From CAYVVD01 sp964454975 (GTDB taxonomy: Bacteria > Bacteroidota > Ignavibacteria > Kapaibacteriales > UBA2268): 64,000 nucleotides of DNA. Under the pieces are notes generated by a model, which was given only the letters and a program-made list of their open reading frames with translations, made no database searches and had not been told where the DNA came from. The position numbers were made by a program, and so were the translations under genes. This document shows positions 27,463 through 36,500 of the stretch, piece by piece; position 1 is the first letter of the stretch, and every line of letters starts with the position of its first letter. The DNA lies in the NCBI GenBank assembly GCA_964454975.1, contig CAYVVD010000011.1, positions 1 to 64,000 on the forward strand, read 5' to 3'.

Positions 27463-27728
27463 ACATCATCCACGTATGTCATTGAAAATATTAAATTTAC
27501 AGGCTTACGCAGATAAGTAAATCAATTTTAATGCCAAAGTGTATAATCAGATCTTTTAAATAATCAACAATGGAATAATAAGGAATTAAGCCAGGCTACG
27601 GCAATAATTATTAACTATTAGATGCTATTTTAATTAATACGCCTATTGGTTTTTGCCTCTGAAGCGCATAAATATTAACTTACGGATTTATTCGTTAACT
27701 AATTTTACTTTAATACGTTTCTAAAGTC
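27463..27728. other. Divergent intergenic region
   Basis: 266 bp AT-rich spacer between the coiled-coil gene (minus) and the TatD-barrel gene (plus). No clear promoter motif, repeat or RNA was found. Confidence 0.4.
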
Positions 27729-29186
27729 ATGATAGATACCCACGCTCATATTGATACTGAAGTTTTTGATGCAGACCGGAATGAGGTTGTTGAAAGGGCT
27801 TTTAACTCAGGTGTAGAATCAGTAATTATCCCTGCGATTGAACCGAAATTCTTCAATAAGGTCATTAATACCGCAAGCATTTACAATAATGTGTTTTGCG
27901 GGATTGGGATTCATCCGCATAATGCCAGTGATGCCAGTGATGAGGCTTTAGCTAAGGTTGAGGAATTGAGCCACTATGAGAAATGTGTCGCTATCGGTGA
28001 AATTGGTCTGGACTATCATTACGACTTTGCACCTGAAGATTTGCAACGGGAAGTTTTCAGGAAACAACTTAAGATTGCAAAAAAACGTTGTTTACCGGTA
28101 ATAGTGCATAACAGGGAATCAGATACAGACCTTCTGAATATAATAGAAGATGAACAGGATGGTACCCTGTGCGGGGTGTTGCATTGTTTTTCCAGCCCGG
28201 AAGGAGTATTGGTGAGCGCCCTTGGACTTGGATTCCATGTGTCATTCACAGGAAATATTACTTTTAAGAAGTCTGTATTGTCTGAGGTAGTCAGGCAAGC
28301 TCCTCTGGGGAGGGTCATGATTGAAACTGACTCACCATATATGACACCAGTGCCATACAGGGGAAAGCGAAATGAACCGTCTTTAGTTAAGTACGTAGCA
28401 GAAAAAATAGCGGAAATAAGATCGATTAGCATAGAAAAGGTAATTGAAATGACAACAGATAATGCAAAAAAACTCTTCAAACTGGCAGTTATGCTCATCA
28501 TTATAACCATGCCTGCATTTGCGCAGGATGAAGATAATTATGATGAAGTATTTCCTGAAGAGGAATATTTTGGCGAAGAAGAACTGATGCACCCTTATGA
28601 TAAAACTCTGGGCATCGGATTATATTTTGGAACAAATACAATCGTGGAAACCTACACCCTGGCTGATGGTGATTTCGAAAGTTCATGGAGTGGTATTTCT
28701 TCTATTGGAGGAGGGATATCATACCAGGTTCTTGACTTTTTATTGATCGAAGGGTCTTATATTTTTTCTTCAAATACAAAATTCGAGGCTCAGCTTGAGC
28801 AGGACAATCCAGGATTCGACTTCGAACCAAATAAACATCATGTAATTGAAATCACTACTAATTTTATTGCAAATCCTTACAATAGAATTAATTTTTACGG
28901 GTTACTCGGAACAACACTTTTTTTAAATTCAAGGGATATTATTGAAGAGGTTATTGAAACCCAATCCTTAGGACTTAACGCAGGAATAGGTATATTTATA
29001 AATATACCGGTTGAAGGAGCGGGTTTGTTTGCTATCAAAGGTGAATGGAATTTGAATTTTGATTTCTCAGATTATGAAGGTATTGTAAATCATCCTGAAA
29101 CAAGGGAACAAGTAAAAACTAGTGTTACACAGTTTTTCTCTATACCCCGTGTTGCAGTATATTATTTCCCTCCAATTGCTCAATAA
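27729..29186 (+). CDS. TatD-family hydrolase fused in frame to an outer-membrane barrel protein
   Basis: 485 residues in one uninterrupted frame. Residues 1-252 are a complete TatD-type metal-dependent DNase: ligands in DTHAHID, IGEIGLDYHYD, VIVHNRESD, LHCFSSPEG and IETDSPYMTP, ending with the usual TTDNAKKLFKL. Directly after comes a hydrophobic stretch (AVMLIIITMPAFAQ) ending in a signal-peptidase-like AFA-Q, then an acidic linker and ~200 residues of amphipathic strands resembling an outer-membrane barrel. Normal TatD proteins stop near residue 255-265. A stop codon may have been lost between two genes, or the downstream part may also be translated alone (see 28449). Could also be an assembly error. 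Confidence 0.85.
   Translation: MIDTHAHIDTEVFDADRNEVVERAFNSGVESVIIPAIEPKFFNKVINTASIYNNVFCGIGIHPHNASDASDEALAKVEELSHYEKCVAIGEIGLDYHYDFAPEDLQREVFRKQLKIAKKRCLPVIVHNRESDTDLLNIIEDEQDGTLCGVLHCFSSPEGVLVSALGLGFHVSFTGNITFKKSVLSEVVRQAPLGRVMIETDSPYMTPVPYRGKRNEPSLVKYVAEKIAEIRSISIEKVIEMTTDNAKKLFKLAVMLIIITMPAFAQDEDNYDEVFPEEEYFGEEELMHPYDKTLGIGLYFGTNTIVETYTLADGDFESSWSGISSIGGGISYQVLDFLLIEGSYIFSSNTKFEAQLEQDNPGFDFEPNKHHVIEITTNFIANPYNRINFYGLLGTTLFLNSRDIIEEVIETQSLGLNAGIGIFINIPVEGAGLFAIKGEWNLNFDFSDYEGIVNHPETREQVKTSVTQFFSIPRVAVYYFPPIAQ
28449..29186 (+). CDS. Possible internally initiated outer-membrane barrel protein
   Basis: An ATG at codon 241 of the TatD-barrel frame begins MTTDNAKKLFKLAVMLIII, with signal-peptide features: basic n-region (KK, K), hydrophobic core, and AFA before Gln at the predicted cleavage point (residues 25/26). 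AAAGG at 28436-28440 lies 8 nt upstream, suitable as a ribosome-binding site. The mature product would be ~220 residues. This is an alternative reading of the same frame, not a separate ORF; evidence is sequence pattern only. Confidence 0.4.
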   Translation: MTTDNAKKLFKLAVMLIIITMPAFAQDEDNYDEVFPEEEYFGEEELMHPYDKTLGIGLYFGTNTIVETYTLADGDFESSWSGISSIGGGISYQVLDFLLIEGSYIFSSNTKFEAQLEQDNPGFDFEPNKHHVIEITTNFIANPYNRINFYGLLGTTLFLNSRDIIEEVIETQSLGLNAGIGIFINIPVEGAGLFAIKGEWNLNFDFSDYEGIVNHPETREQVKTSVTQFFSIPRVAVYYFPPIAQ

Positions 29187-29232
29187 TTATTATATTTAGC
29201 AGGTTAAATCCGATTATTGGCAGTTTATCACT

Positions 29233-30501
29233 ATGAAGAGTATTTCAGGGTTTTTAAAAGCCCTTGGACCTGGTATATTATTTGCCGGCGCTGCTATCGG
29301 TGGCTCTCACCTGGTACAGTCAACAAGGGCAGGCGCAGGATATGGCACAGAATTAATCTGGGTGATTATAATAGCAAACTTGCTCAAATACCCTTTCTTT
29401 GAATTTGGGCATAGATATGCTGCTGCTACCGGAGAGAACATAATAGAAGGATATAAAAAACTTGGCACCTGGGCAGTTGCAACATTTTTTGGACTGTCTG
29501 TAATTACCTCTATAATTAATGCCGCAGGTGTTACATTCGTTACAGCAGCATTAACAGGTTATTTTCTGAAAGCAGTTGTCGGGATCCACATTGCCCCATC
29601 CTGGATTACTGCCGGCATATTGTTTGTCCTTTTTTTTATACTCGTACTCGGCCAGTACCCACTATTGGATAAAATTGTAAAGACACTTATAGTATGCCTT
29701 GCCATTGCTACTGTTACTGCATTTATATTTGCTGCAGGAATTGAAAGAGAAATATCACCTGATTTTATTCCCCCTGAATTATTCACATCTGCAGGGATTG
29801 CATTCTTAATTTCACTGATGGGATGGATGCCTGCGCCGATCGAGGCATCTGCTTGGACTTCTGTTTGGATAGGCGAAAGAACTAAGCAAACAAAATATAA
29901 AGCAAATTTAAAAGAAGTATTGTTTGATTTTCATGTGGGTTATATCGGAACAGCAATATTAGCCTTGTTCTTCATGGGGCTTGGAGCATTTATCATGTAT
30001 GGAACAGGCGAAGAATTTTCGAATTCCGGTATTGCATTTTCAGAACAGCTAATTAATCTCTATACCGGGACATTGGGCAATTGGAGCCTCCCAATTATTT
30101 CTGCTATTGCAATTGTTACAATGTTCAGCACTACAATTACTGTGTTAGACGCATACCCTCGGACATTAGAAATATCCCTGAAAAAGCTCTCGCCAATGCT
30201 AAACGAAGAAGGTAATATTCTATACTGGGTTTGGATTCTAATCCTCTCATTTACAACAATAGTCATTGTATTTTTTTTCACAAAAGGATTAACATCCCTG
30301 ATAGATGTTGCAACAATAATCTCTTTTTTAGCGGCTCCTGTGTTTGCGATAATCAATTATAAAGTTGTCACCTCAAAGAAGTTTCCTGATTCAGCTAAAC
30401 CTTCTAAATGGTTAATCTGTCTCAGCTGGCTTGGGATTATTTACCTTGTTGCGTTTGGTATTCTGTATCTTCTGGACCTAATATCCTTGATTTCGTGGTA
30501 G
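29233..30501 (+). CDS. Nramp-family divalent metal transporter, divergent
   Basis: 422 residues, about eleven membrane helices. The start, LKALGPGILFAGAAIGGSHL, aligns with Nramp TM1, but the metal-binding DPGN is replaced by GGSH; in TM6 the MPH motif is replaced by MPAPIEAS. So it belongs to the LeuT-fold Nramp superfamily but not to the canonical Mn/Fe transporters. It may move a different ion or act as a non-metal carrier. Its 3' end overlaps the convergent lipoprotein gene by 65 bp. Specificity unknown. Confidence 0.85.
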   Translation: MKSISGFLKALGPGILFAGAAIGGSHLVQSTRAGAGYGTELIWVIIIANLLKYPFFEFGHRYAAATGENIIEGYKKLGTWAVATFFGLSVITSIINAAGVTFVTAALTGYFLKAVVGIHIAPSWITAGILFVLFFILVLGQYPLLDKIVKTLIVCLAIATVTAFIFAAGIEREISPDFIPPELFTSAGIAFLISLMGWMPAPIEASAWTSVWIGERTKQTKYKANLKEVLFDFHVGYIGTAILALFFMGLGAFIMYGTGEEFSNSGIAFSEQLINLYTGTLGNWSLPIISAIAIVTMFSTTITVLDAYPRTLEISLKKLSPMLNEEGNILYWVWILILSFTTIVIVFFFTKGLTSLIDVATIISFLAAPVFAIINYKVVTSKKFPDSAKPSKWLICLSWLGIIYLVAFGILYLLDLISLISW

Positions 30502-31105
30502 GCGGATAGGACAAAGCAATTATTTGAATTTTAGCATTAGATTTGATTTTTCCAATAGGATACTCTCCAATCCATTTTTCTTCTTCATTATTTGCATTGA
30601 AACCCTGCTTGACAGATAAGACCTCTCCAGATGATTCGGGATCTAAATCAACTTTGCAATATGCCCTTTCTTTTCTTTCTATTCCTTCATTGTCATTAAT
30701 CCTAATTTCAAGAGAAATTCCCTTTACCACCTGAGAACCATTATTAGCAAATCTGAATTTCCAACTCACCCAATTGCCTTCGATTTTTTTGTCAATGAGT
30801 TCGAAGTCTATTTGTTCCGGGCGTGTGTCCCGGAACATTGCCTGTATTTCCGGATCTCCATTCTTCTTTTCATCTTCGATTATATCCCGGAGATGCCATT
30901 TTTGAACATCTTTTATCTTCCCTTCCCTTTTATATCTTTCATTAGCCGATTTTATCAAGGCTTCATCTAAATTGCTCAACTCACCGTCAACTCTTTTCTT
31001 AAGCGCTTCGTTCTCAGTATAATCCTCAAATCTTGTTTCCACTTTAACATCTTCTGCGCAAGATGTTAGAATCATCAAAGTAAGTGTAATCAATAAATAT
31101 CTCAT
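30437..31105 (-). CDS. Lipoprotein of unknown function
   Basis: 222 residues. Signal peptide MRYLLITLTLMILTSC with a lipobox (LTSC) at residues 13-16. The middle is charged and helical (~25-90), and the C-terminal half is beta-rich with ISLEIRINDNEGIERKERAYC, resembling FxLYD-like domains. GGAG lies upstream of the ATG. The last 22 codons overlap the Nramp gene on the opposite strand. No family recognised. Confidence 0.7.
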   Translation of the reverse strand: MRYLLITLTLMILTSCAEDVKVETRFEDYTENEALKKRVDGELSNLDEALIKSANERYKREGKIKDVQKWHLRDIIEDEKKNGDPEIQAMFRDTRPEQIDFELIDKKIEGNWVSWKFRFANNGSQVVKGISLEIRINDNEGIERKERAYCKVDLDPESSGEVLSVKQGFNANNEEEKWIGEYPIGKIKSNAKIQIIALSYPPTTKSRILGPEDTEYQTQQGK

Positions 31106-31183
31106 TCTTTCTTCTCCATCATAAATTATTTATTTGTAATTTATGTAGAAATCAATTTATAATACCAATGTTACAGGCTTTCT

Positions 31184-31588
31184 ATGAAAATCGTTTTAAT
31201 TATAATACTGTTAATCCCTTTTTTCATTGCTACTGCACAGGAAAATTGCTGGAAATATGACCGGTCAAGACCAGAGTGGACAAAAGATACCATCACAAGT
31301 ATAAACAACACACGACAATTTAATACACTCAATGTTTATCCAAATCCCGTTAATAATGCTTTAATTATTGAAGTTGTTTCCGAAACCGGTGGAAATGCTG
31401 TAATAGACATTATTGAAGCTTCCACAGGCAAAATTGTTTGGAATAACGAACAGGAAATATCATCCGGTGTGAACGAAATAGAGTGGGATACAAAGGGGAA
31501 TGAAGGCAAAAAATTAGCTCCGGGAACTTATATAATTAAAGTAAAATCAGCCGGGAGGAATTATTCTGACAAGATTATTTTAAATTAA
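31184..31588 (+). CDS. Mini T9SS protein consisting mostly of a sorting domain
   Basis: 134 residues. Signal peptide MKIVLIIILLIPFFIATAQ, then only ~26 residues of mature sequence (ENCWKYDRSRPEWTKD...), then a full type A sorting domain from about residue 46: NVYPNPVNNALIIEV, a strand-rich middle, KKLAPGTYIIKV, and DKIILN. The 'passenger' is therefore a short Trp-containing peptide. It overlaps the ribD stop on the opposite strand by 9 bp. Possibly a remnant of a larger cargo gene, or a true peptide carrier. Confidence 0.75.
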   Translation: MKIVLIIILLIPFFIATAQENCWKYDRSRPEWTKDTITSINNTRQFNTLNVYPNPVNNALIIEVVSETGGNAVIDIIEASTGKIVWNNEQEISSGVNEIEWDTKGNEGKKLAPGTYIIKVKSAGRNYSDKIILN

Positions 31589-32683
31589 GTTTTTTCTTGA
31601 CGCAATAAGATGGATATCACTACCGGACATCTCAATATTAATAAATTCAAACTCTTTTACTGAAGAAAGTTCAGCTGTTTCCAGCCGGGAAAATGTCTTT
31701 ATTCCATTACCTATTAACTTTGGGGCAATGAATAACTGTATCTCATCAATGAGGTTCAACCTGGCAAGGTCGGAATGAAGTAAATTCCCACCTTCAACAA
31801 GAATTGATGTTATTGAGTATTTCTTAGCTAAAATTTTATTTAAATATACAAGGTCTATCAGTCCATCTTTTCCACTCTTGGATGGCAGTGTCTTCACACC
31901 ACTGCTTTCCAGCAGTTCCATTTTTTCCTGATCCTGCAAATCCACAGAATAAGCTACAATTGTATTTTCTCTGTTTTCATCATTAAACAGCTTTAGAGTA
32001 ACTGGAAGCGAGAGTTTAGAGTCAATTACAACCCTCAGGGGATCACGCCCTATAACATTTCTTACGGTAAGCTTGGGATTGTCTTTCAATGCTGTCCTTC
32101 GGCCAATCATAACTGCATCAACTTCATGCCGGAGCTCATGGACTTTCTTTCTGCTTTCTTCTGAGGTAATCCACTTTGATTCCCCTGACTCAACTGCAAT
32201 ACAGGCATCCATTGTTTGCCCTGTTTTAACAATCATCCATGGTGCATTTTCTTTAACATACTTAAAGAAAAAGCGGCTTTGCCAGAGAGCTTCTTTTTCC
32301 AAAACACCCCTTTCCACATTAATCCCGGCTTCTGCAAGCCTTTTCGCCCCGTTCCCTTCCACTTCAGGATTTGGATCGGAAGCAGCAAAAACAACATGTT
32401 TGATTCCTTTTTCAATAATTAACTCTGTACAGGGCGGAGTCTTTCCCTGATGATTGCATGGTTCTAAAGTAACATAAAGTGTTACGTCATCAAAATTGTC
32501 CAGTGGGTAATTTTCAATTGCTTCTACTTCTGCATGAAAACCTCCATATTTCCTGTGCCACCCTTCGGAAATAATCTCGCCATTTTTGACAAGAACTGCT
32601 CCTACCCTTGGGTTCGGGCTTACGAATCCTGTACCGTTTAGGGCGATTTCAAGCGCCCTTTTCATGAACTTCTCGTGCTGCAT
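31580..32683 (-). CDS. ribD: Bifunctional riboflavin biosynthesis protein RibD
   Basis: 367 residues. The N-terminal deaminase has zinc ligands in FHAEVEAI and TLEPCNHQGKTPPC (residues ~47-85). The C-terminal reductase carries ILVEGGNLLHSDL and PKLIGNG. The two activities convert the first pyrimidine intermediate of riboflavin synthesis (deamination then NADPH reduction). The ATG at 32683 overlaps the upstream stop by one base (TGATG); a TTG one codon earlier is less likely. Other rib genes are not nearby. Confidence 0.95.
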   Translation of the reverse strand: MQHEKFMKRALEIALNGTGFVSPNPRVGAVLVKNGEIISEGWHRKYGGFHAEVEAIENYPLDNFDDVTLYVTLEPCNHQGKTPPCTELIIEKGIKHVVFAASDPNPEVEGNGAKRLAEAGINVERGVLEKEALWQSRFFFKYVKENAPWMIVKTGQTMDACIAVESGESKWITSEESRKKVHELRHEVDAVMIGRRTALKDNPKLTVRNVIGRDPLRVVIDSKLSLPVTLKLFNDENRENTIVAYSVDLQDQEKMELLESSGVKTLPSKSGKDGLIDLVYLNKILAKKYSITSILVEGGNLLHSDLARLNLIDEIQLFIAPKLIGNGIKTFSRLETAELSSVKEFEFINIEMSGSDIHLIASRKNLI

Positions 32684-33438
32684 CAATATTTAAGGTCTAT
32701 CCTGATAATATACGGCAGGGGTCTTACAGGAAGCATAATTTCCGTTTGATAAACATTTCCACTTGCTGAGTCTATACCCTCAGGTTTTAAATAATATCCA
32801 TATTGGTGAATTTCACCCCGGTCTTGAGGGAGAAGTGGATTGATAACCATAAGGTATGTAATTTCCCTGTCTGACTCATACAATGGCTTACCTTTTTTAC
32901 TCAATACATTTACTCGCAATTCTTCAGATGTAGGGAAGTATTCTTCAGTGTCATGAATGCGGATAGCAAGAAAACCGAGAGTATCTGCTTCCCTGTAAAA
33001 GACAGTGAATATCCCTTTTTTCTTTTTGGGGATATCAAGCTTTGATGAATAAGCGTCCTGCTTGTATTTTTCCAGAGTTCCTGCTACAGCCTCCATCTTC
33101 GACAAATTATAAACTCGGAACTGGTTGGATTTCTCGATAGAATTAAGCGGTAACTCAGCTACTGAAAGAAAGCTTACAAATTCATTATCCCTTTTAATCG
33201 TTTTTTCTGCAATTAACGTATCAGCATCATTAAAAATAATCCTGTTAATTCCTTTAAGGAACTGAAGGTCATCTCTGCCGAGGCTGTCATATTCTATGTA
33301 GAACACAACATAAGCACTCGATTTACCGGTATAGTAGAATGCTTTCAGATTATTATCAATCGCACCTGAATTATAATACTCGAAGCCTCCACAAGATGCA
33401 GAAAAGAGAAGAAGCGATATAAAAAGGTGCTTGCCCAT
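32683..33438 (-). CDS. Lipoprotein of unknown function
   Basis: 251 residues starting MGKHLFISLLLFSASCGG, a signal peptide with lipobox (SASC). The remainder is beta-rich with alternating polar strands (AYVVFYIEYDSL, KGIFTVFYREADTLGF) and ends PLPYIIRIDLKY. It vaguely recalls the N-terminal half of GWxTD-type lipoproteins, but no diagnostic motif is present. It is coupled to ribD by a 1-base overlap, although no functional link is evident. Confidence 0.65.
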   Translation of the reverse strand: MGKHLFISLLLFSASCGGFEYYNSGAIDNNLKAFYYTGKSSAYVVFYIEYDSLGRDDLQFLKGINRIIFNDADTLIAEKTIKRDNEFVSFLSVAELPLNSIEKSNQFRVYNLSKMEAVAGTLEKYKQDAYSSKLDIPKKKKGIFTVFYREADTLGFLAIRIHDTEEYFPTSEELRVNVLSKKGKPLYESDREITYLMVINPLLPQDRGEIHQYGYYLKPEGIDSASGNVYQTEIMLPVRPLPYIIRIDLKY

Positions 33439-33480
33439 AAGGAAATGTACTTTATTCCATAAAATTAAACAATTTTTAAC

Positions 33481-33510
33481 AAAAAAAGGCGGTGCAAAAA
33501 CACCGCCTTT
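33481..33510 (-). terminator. Intrinsic terminator of the giant IgGFc-binding/T9SS gene
   Basis: GGCGGTG (33488-33494) pairs with CACCGCC (33501-33507) around a six-base CAAAAA loop; on the minus strand it is followed by a seven-T run. Strong GC-rich stem, 24 bp past the stop at 33534. Confidence 0.92.
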
Positions 33511-33533
33511 AATATACTTAATTTTTATTGTGC

Positions 33534-36500
33534 TTATTGCCCAATAACAAGTTTCCTTGTTTCCTCGTAAGGCCCAGATTTCATCCTGATGAAATATACA
33601 CCGCTTGAAAGGTCTTTCGTGGAAACTTTAGCCTGGTAGTTGCCTGTGTTCATCCTGTTATCAAGAACAACTGCAGCAAGTTCGCCATTAGAGTTCAAAA
33701 TATCTATTCGGGTTTGGATGTCAAATCCTACACTGAATTCCAGATCAAATGAACCATTAGAAACAGGATTCGGAGCAATTTCATTAATGTTGAAATCAAC
33801 ACCTGAAGAGACAATGTTTCTGAGTTCCTGTACACAGTTCTCGAAAACAATCGTGCCAGGTACGGATTCGTTAAATACACAGTTGTCGCGTCCGCCAAAT
33901 GTAGTATTTTCATCGTTTATTTCAGGATTGAATGTATGAGTATCATTCAGCAAAGCCTGGAATGTCGGTAGAACAAGAGAACCATTTGCAGAAATAGGTG
34001 TTGTACCGCTGCATGATATAATACATTTCTTCCATCCGGGGTTTGCATTGTCATCCACTTCAGTTGCCGTAACCGGTCCCCAGTCACCCGGAATAATATC
34101 ACCTTTACGGATTTTAACTACATTCTTGTTAAGAATACCATCAAACTCACCATCTTCTGCAAGCCTCAACCAACCGGCCTGGTACCTGATTTCGAATGTA
34201 AATTCTGTTATATCTGCATCAGCCCAGTTTGTACATTCAGCATATACAGGGTAGTCGAATGTACCGTGTGTAAACATGCCAGGAAGGAAGTATTCACCAC
34301 GAGTATCCCTTGAGATCTCAGGCATGCTGAAGGAAACGGTTGAAGTTCTGTATTCACCTTCAATTGTAGCAGATTCAATCTTATTTGTCGATTCCGGATC
34401 CTGGCCAAACCTATAATTTACATTGAGTACTGCCGAGAATGAATTAGCAGGCAGGCTTGTTTCTTTCCATGGTTCAAACTGGTAAACAATAAACAGGGAT
34501 TCACCACTTGCCAGAATTGTATTATTAATTACATCCTCTGTTGGACGAATCTTATTAAAATATGCCCAGTTCCCGTTAATAAATTCTACACTGTTAATGT
34601 GCAAGTCATCTGAACCCATATTTCTGATTTCAACAGAATCTATCGGTGAATCGCATTTAACAATATTACCATAATCAATTCCAAGGACTAATATACCGGT
34701 ATCAAAACCGATACCTTCGAATGTTCCGGTTGAGTCTGAAGGAAAATCATCAGGATTCTCGCGTTCATTACCTGTAAAATAATCACCGAGTACTTCAAAT
34801 GTTGCTTTCCTGGCGCCTACAGCTTGTGGTGTAAAGTTAACGTCGAATACCAGGGGGGCGCCATCGGTGCTTACTGTCTGGTTTACAAGAATTTCCATCG
34901 GATCTTCAGGAGCAAAGTCTGCAATGTCGCCAGGATTTTGTGTCCAGCGGATTTTATAAACAAACAGGTCTGCGCTTTCACTCGTTGAAGTAATAGTCAT
35001 TCTTCCGGGTTCACTATGCTGCATTCCTACAGTCCATGGGTCATCCCATGTGTATCCTTCAACCAATATCTTTGGTAAGAAGCCTATGCCACGTAAATCA
35101 TTTTCAGCTGTATTTGTAATTGTTTCGCTTGAGTGAAGTATTGGCCTTACAGGCGCTATATGAGCATCCTCGGTTAAAGGCTTGTACCTTACCGGAACTG
35201 TAATTAGTGTGTCCGTACTTTCAGAGCCTTCGGGATCCAACCTGTAAGGATTTGTTTCAGAAATATTGTTAAATGGTTTTATCTGATTGTAAAGAATTTC
35301 AAAATTCTGATTTGCAGGATTAACAGGGTCAGCAAATTCAACTCCTGCAACAAGAACAGCCGCATCGCCATTGTTCCTGATATATATTACACCATCGTTA
35401 TCAGACTCAACTCTTCTCCTCTCCCAGTCATAACCTGTAATAAATATACCGGGTTGGTTTGACCTTCCTGTCCAAACTGATATATCTTTCTTCTTAGTTG
35501 TACCATCCTGATTAACTGTAGCGTTTGAATGGAATTTTACATTTTGAGTCCAGCTACCACTAACAGTAGGAGCAAATTCGACCATCCTCAGGTAAACGCT
35601 TGCGGGTTGCTCAACAGTACCAGGAGGGATGCTGATAGGAAGCGGAGGGTCTGTGTTGATCAGTCCAAATGGAGCTGTGTATCCGGTTATATCGTCAATA
35701 ATAAGCTCCATAGTGCCGAGATTTCTGATTTCAAGGCCATCAGTTTTTTGTTTAACATCATTTACCTTAACCAGTCCCGCATTCCAGTCATCAACCCATA
35801 TAATTGGTTCAATACCCTGGCCACGAATATAAAATGCCCATCGAAGACATTCAGTTTCTACAATCAGGGAATCCCAGTCTTCCTGTTCAGGAATATTAAT
35901 ATACTGCTGGATTGGTGTATAGTCGATTGTAACATCGTGCGTGGCTCTTGGCATTAACTCAACGTCGGGTGGTACTTTACCTTTGGAAATGCTGAATACG
36001 GCACCTCTCTTCAAAAACAGTTTCTTGATTGTAATCACAGAGTCTGAATGGCTGTTGAGTTTAACGTCAAGGGATTTTGTTAAATTAACCCTCACCTGGT
36101 CAAAATCAACAATTTCAGGCTCAAGCACAAGAGAATCAGCTTCGTACCTTATACTATCTTTACCTGTGTTTTGAAGCTCAGACCTGTCAAAAACATAGAA
36201 CTTTGCGAAAGCATCCTGGTATTTATCAATAACTGACAATGTAAATTCGTATTCTTCAGGCTGGTATGATGGAGGCCAACCTTTCCAGTCTGGCGGTAAC
36301 TCCGGGTCGTTAAAATTATAACTTACATCCGTATCAAGAACCGGTTTATCGCTAATACCCTGGTCAACCTGGCGAGGGTTATCCCCTTCTTCGCCATTGC
36401 GAAGTTCCCATGCGTTAACCGTGTATTCCCCGCACTCACCATCCCATGTAATCAATGGTTCTAAAGTATCGGTTTCGTCGAGTTTTCTTATTGCCATTGC

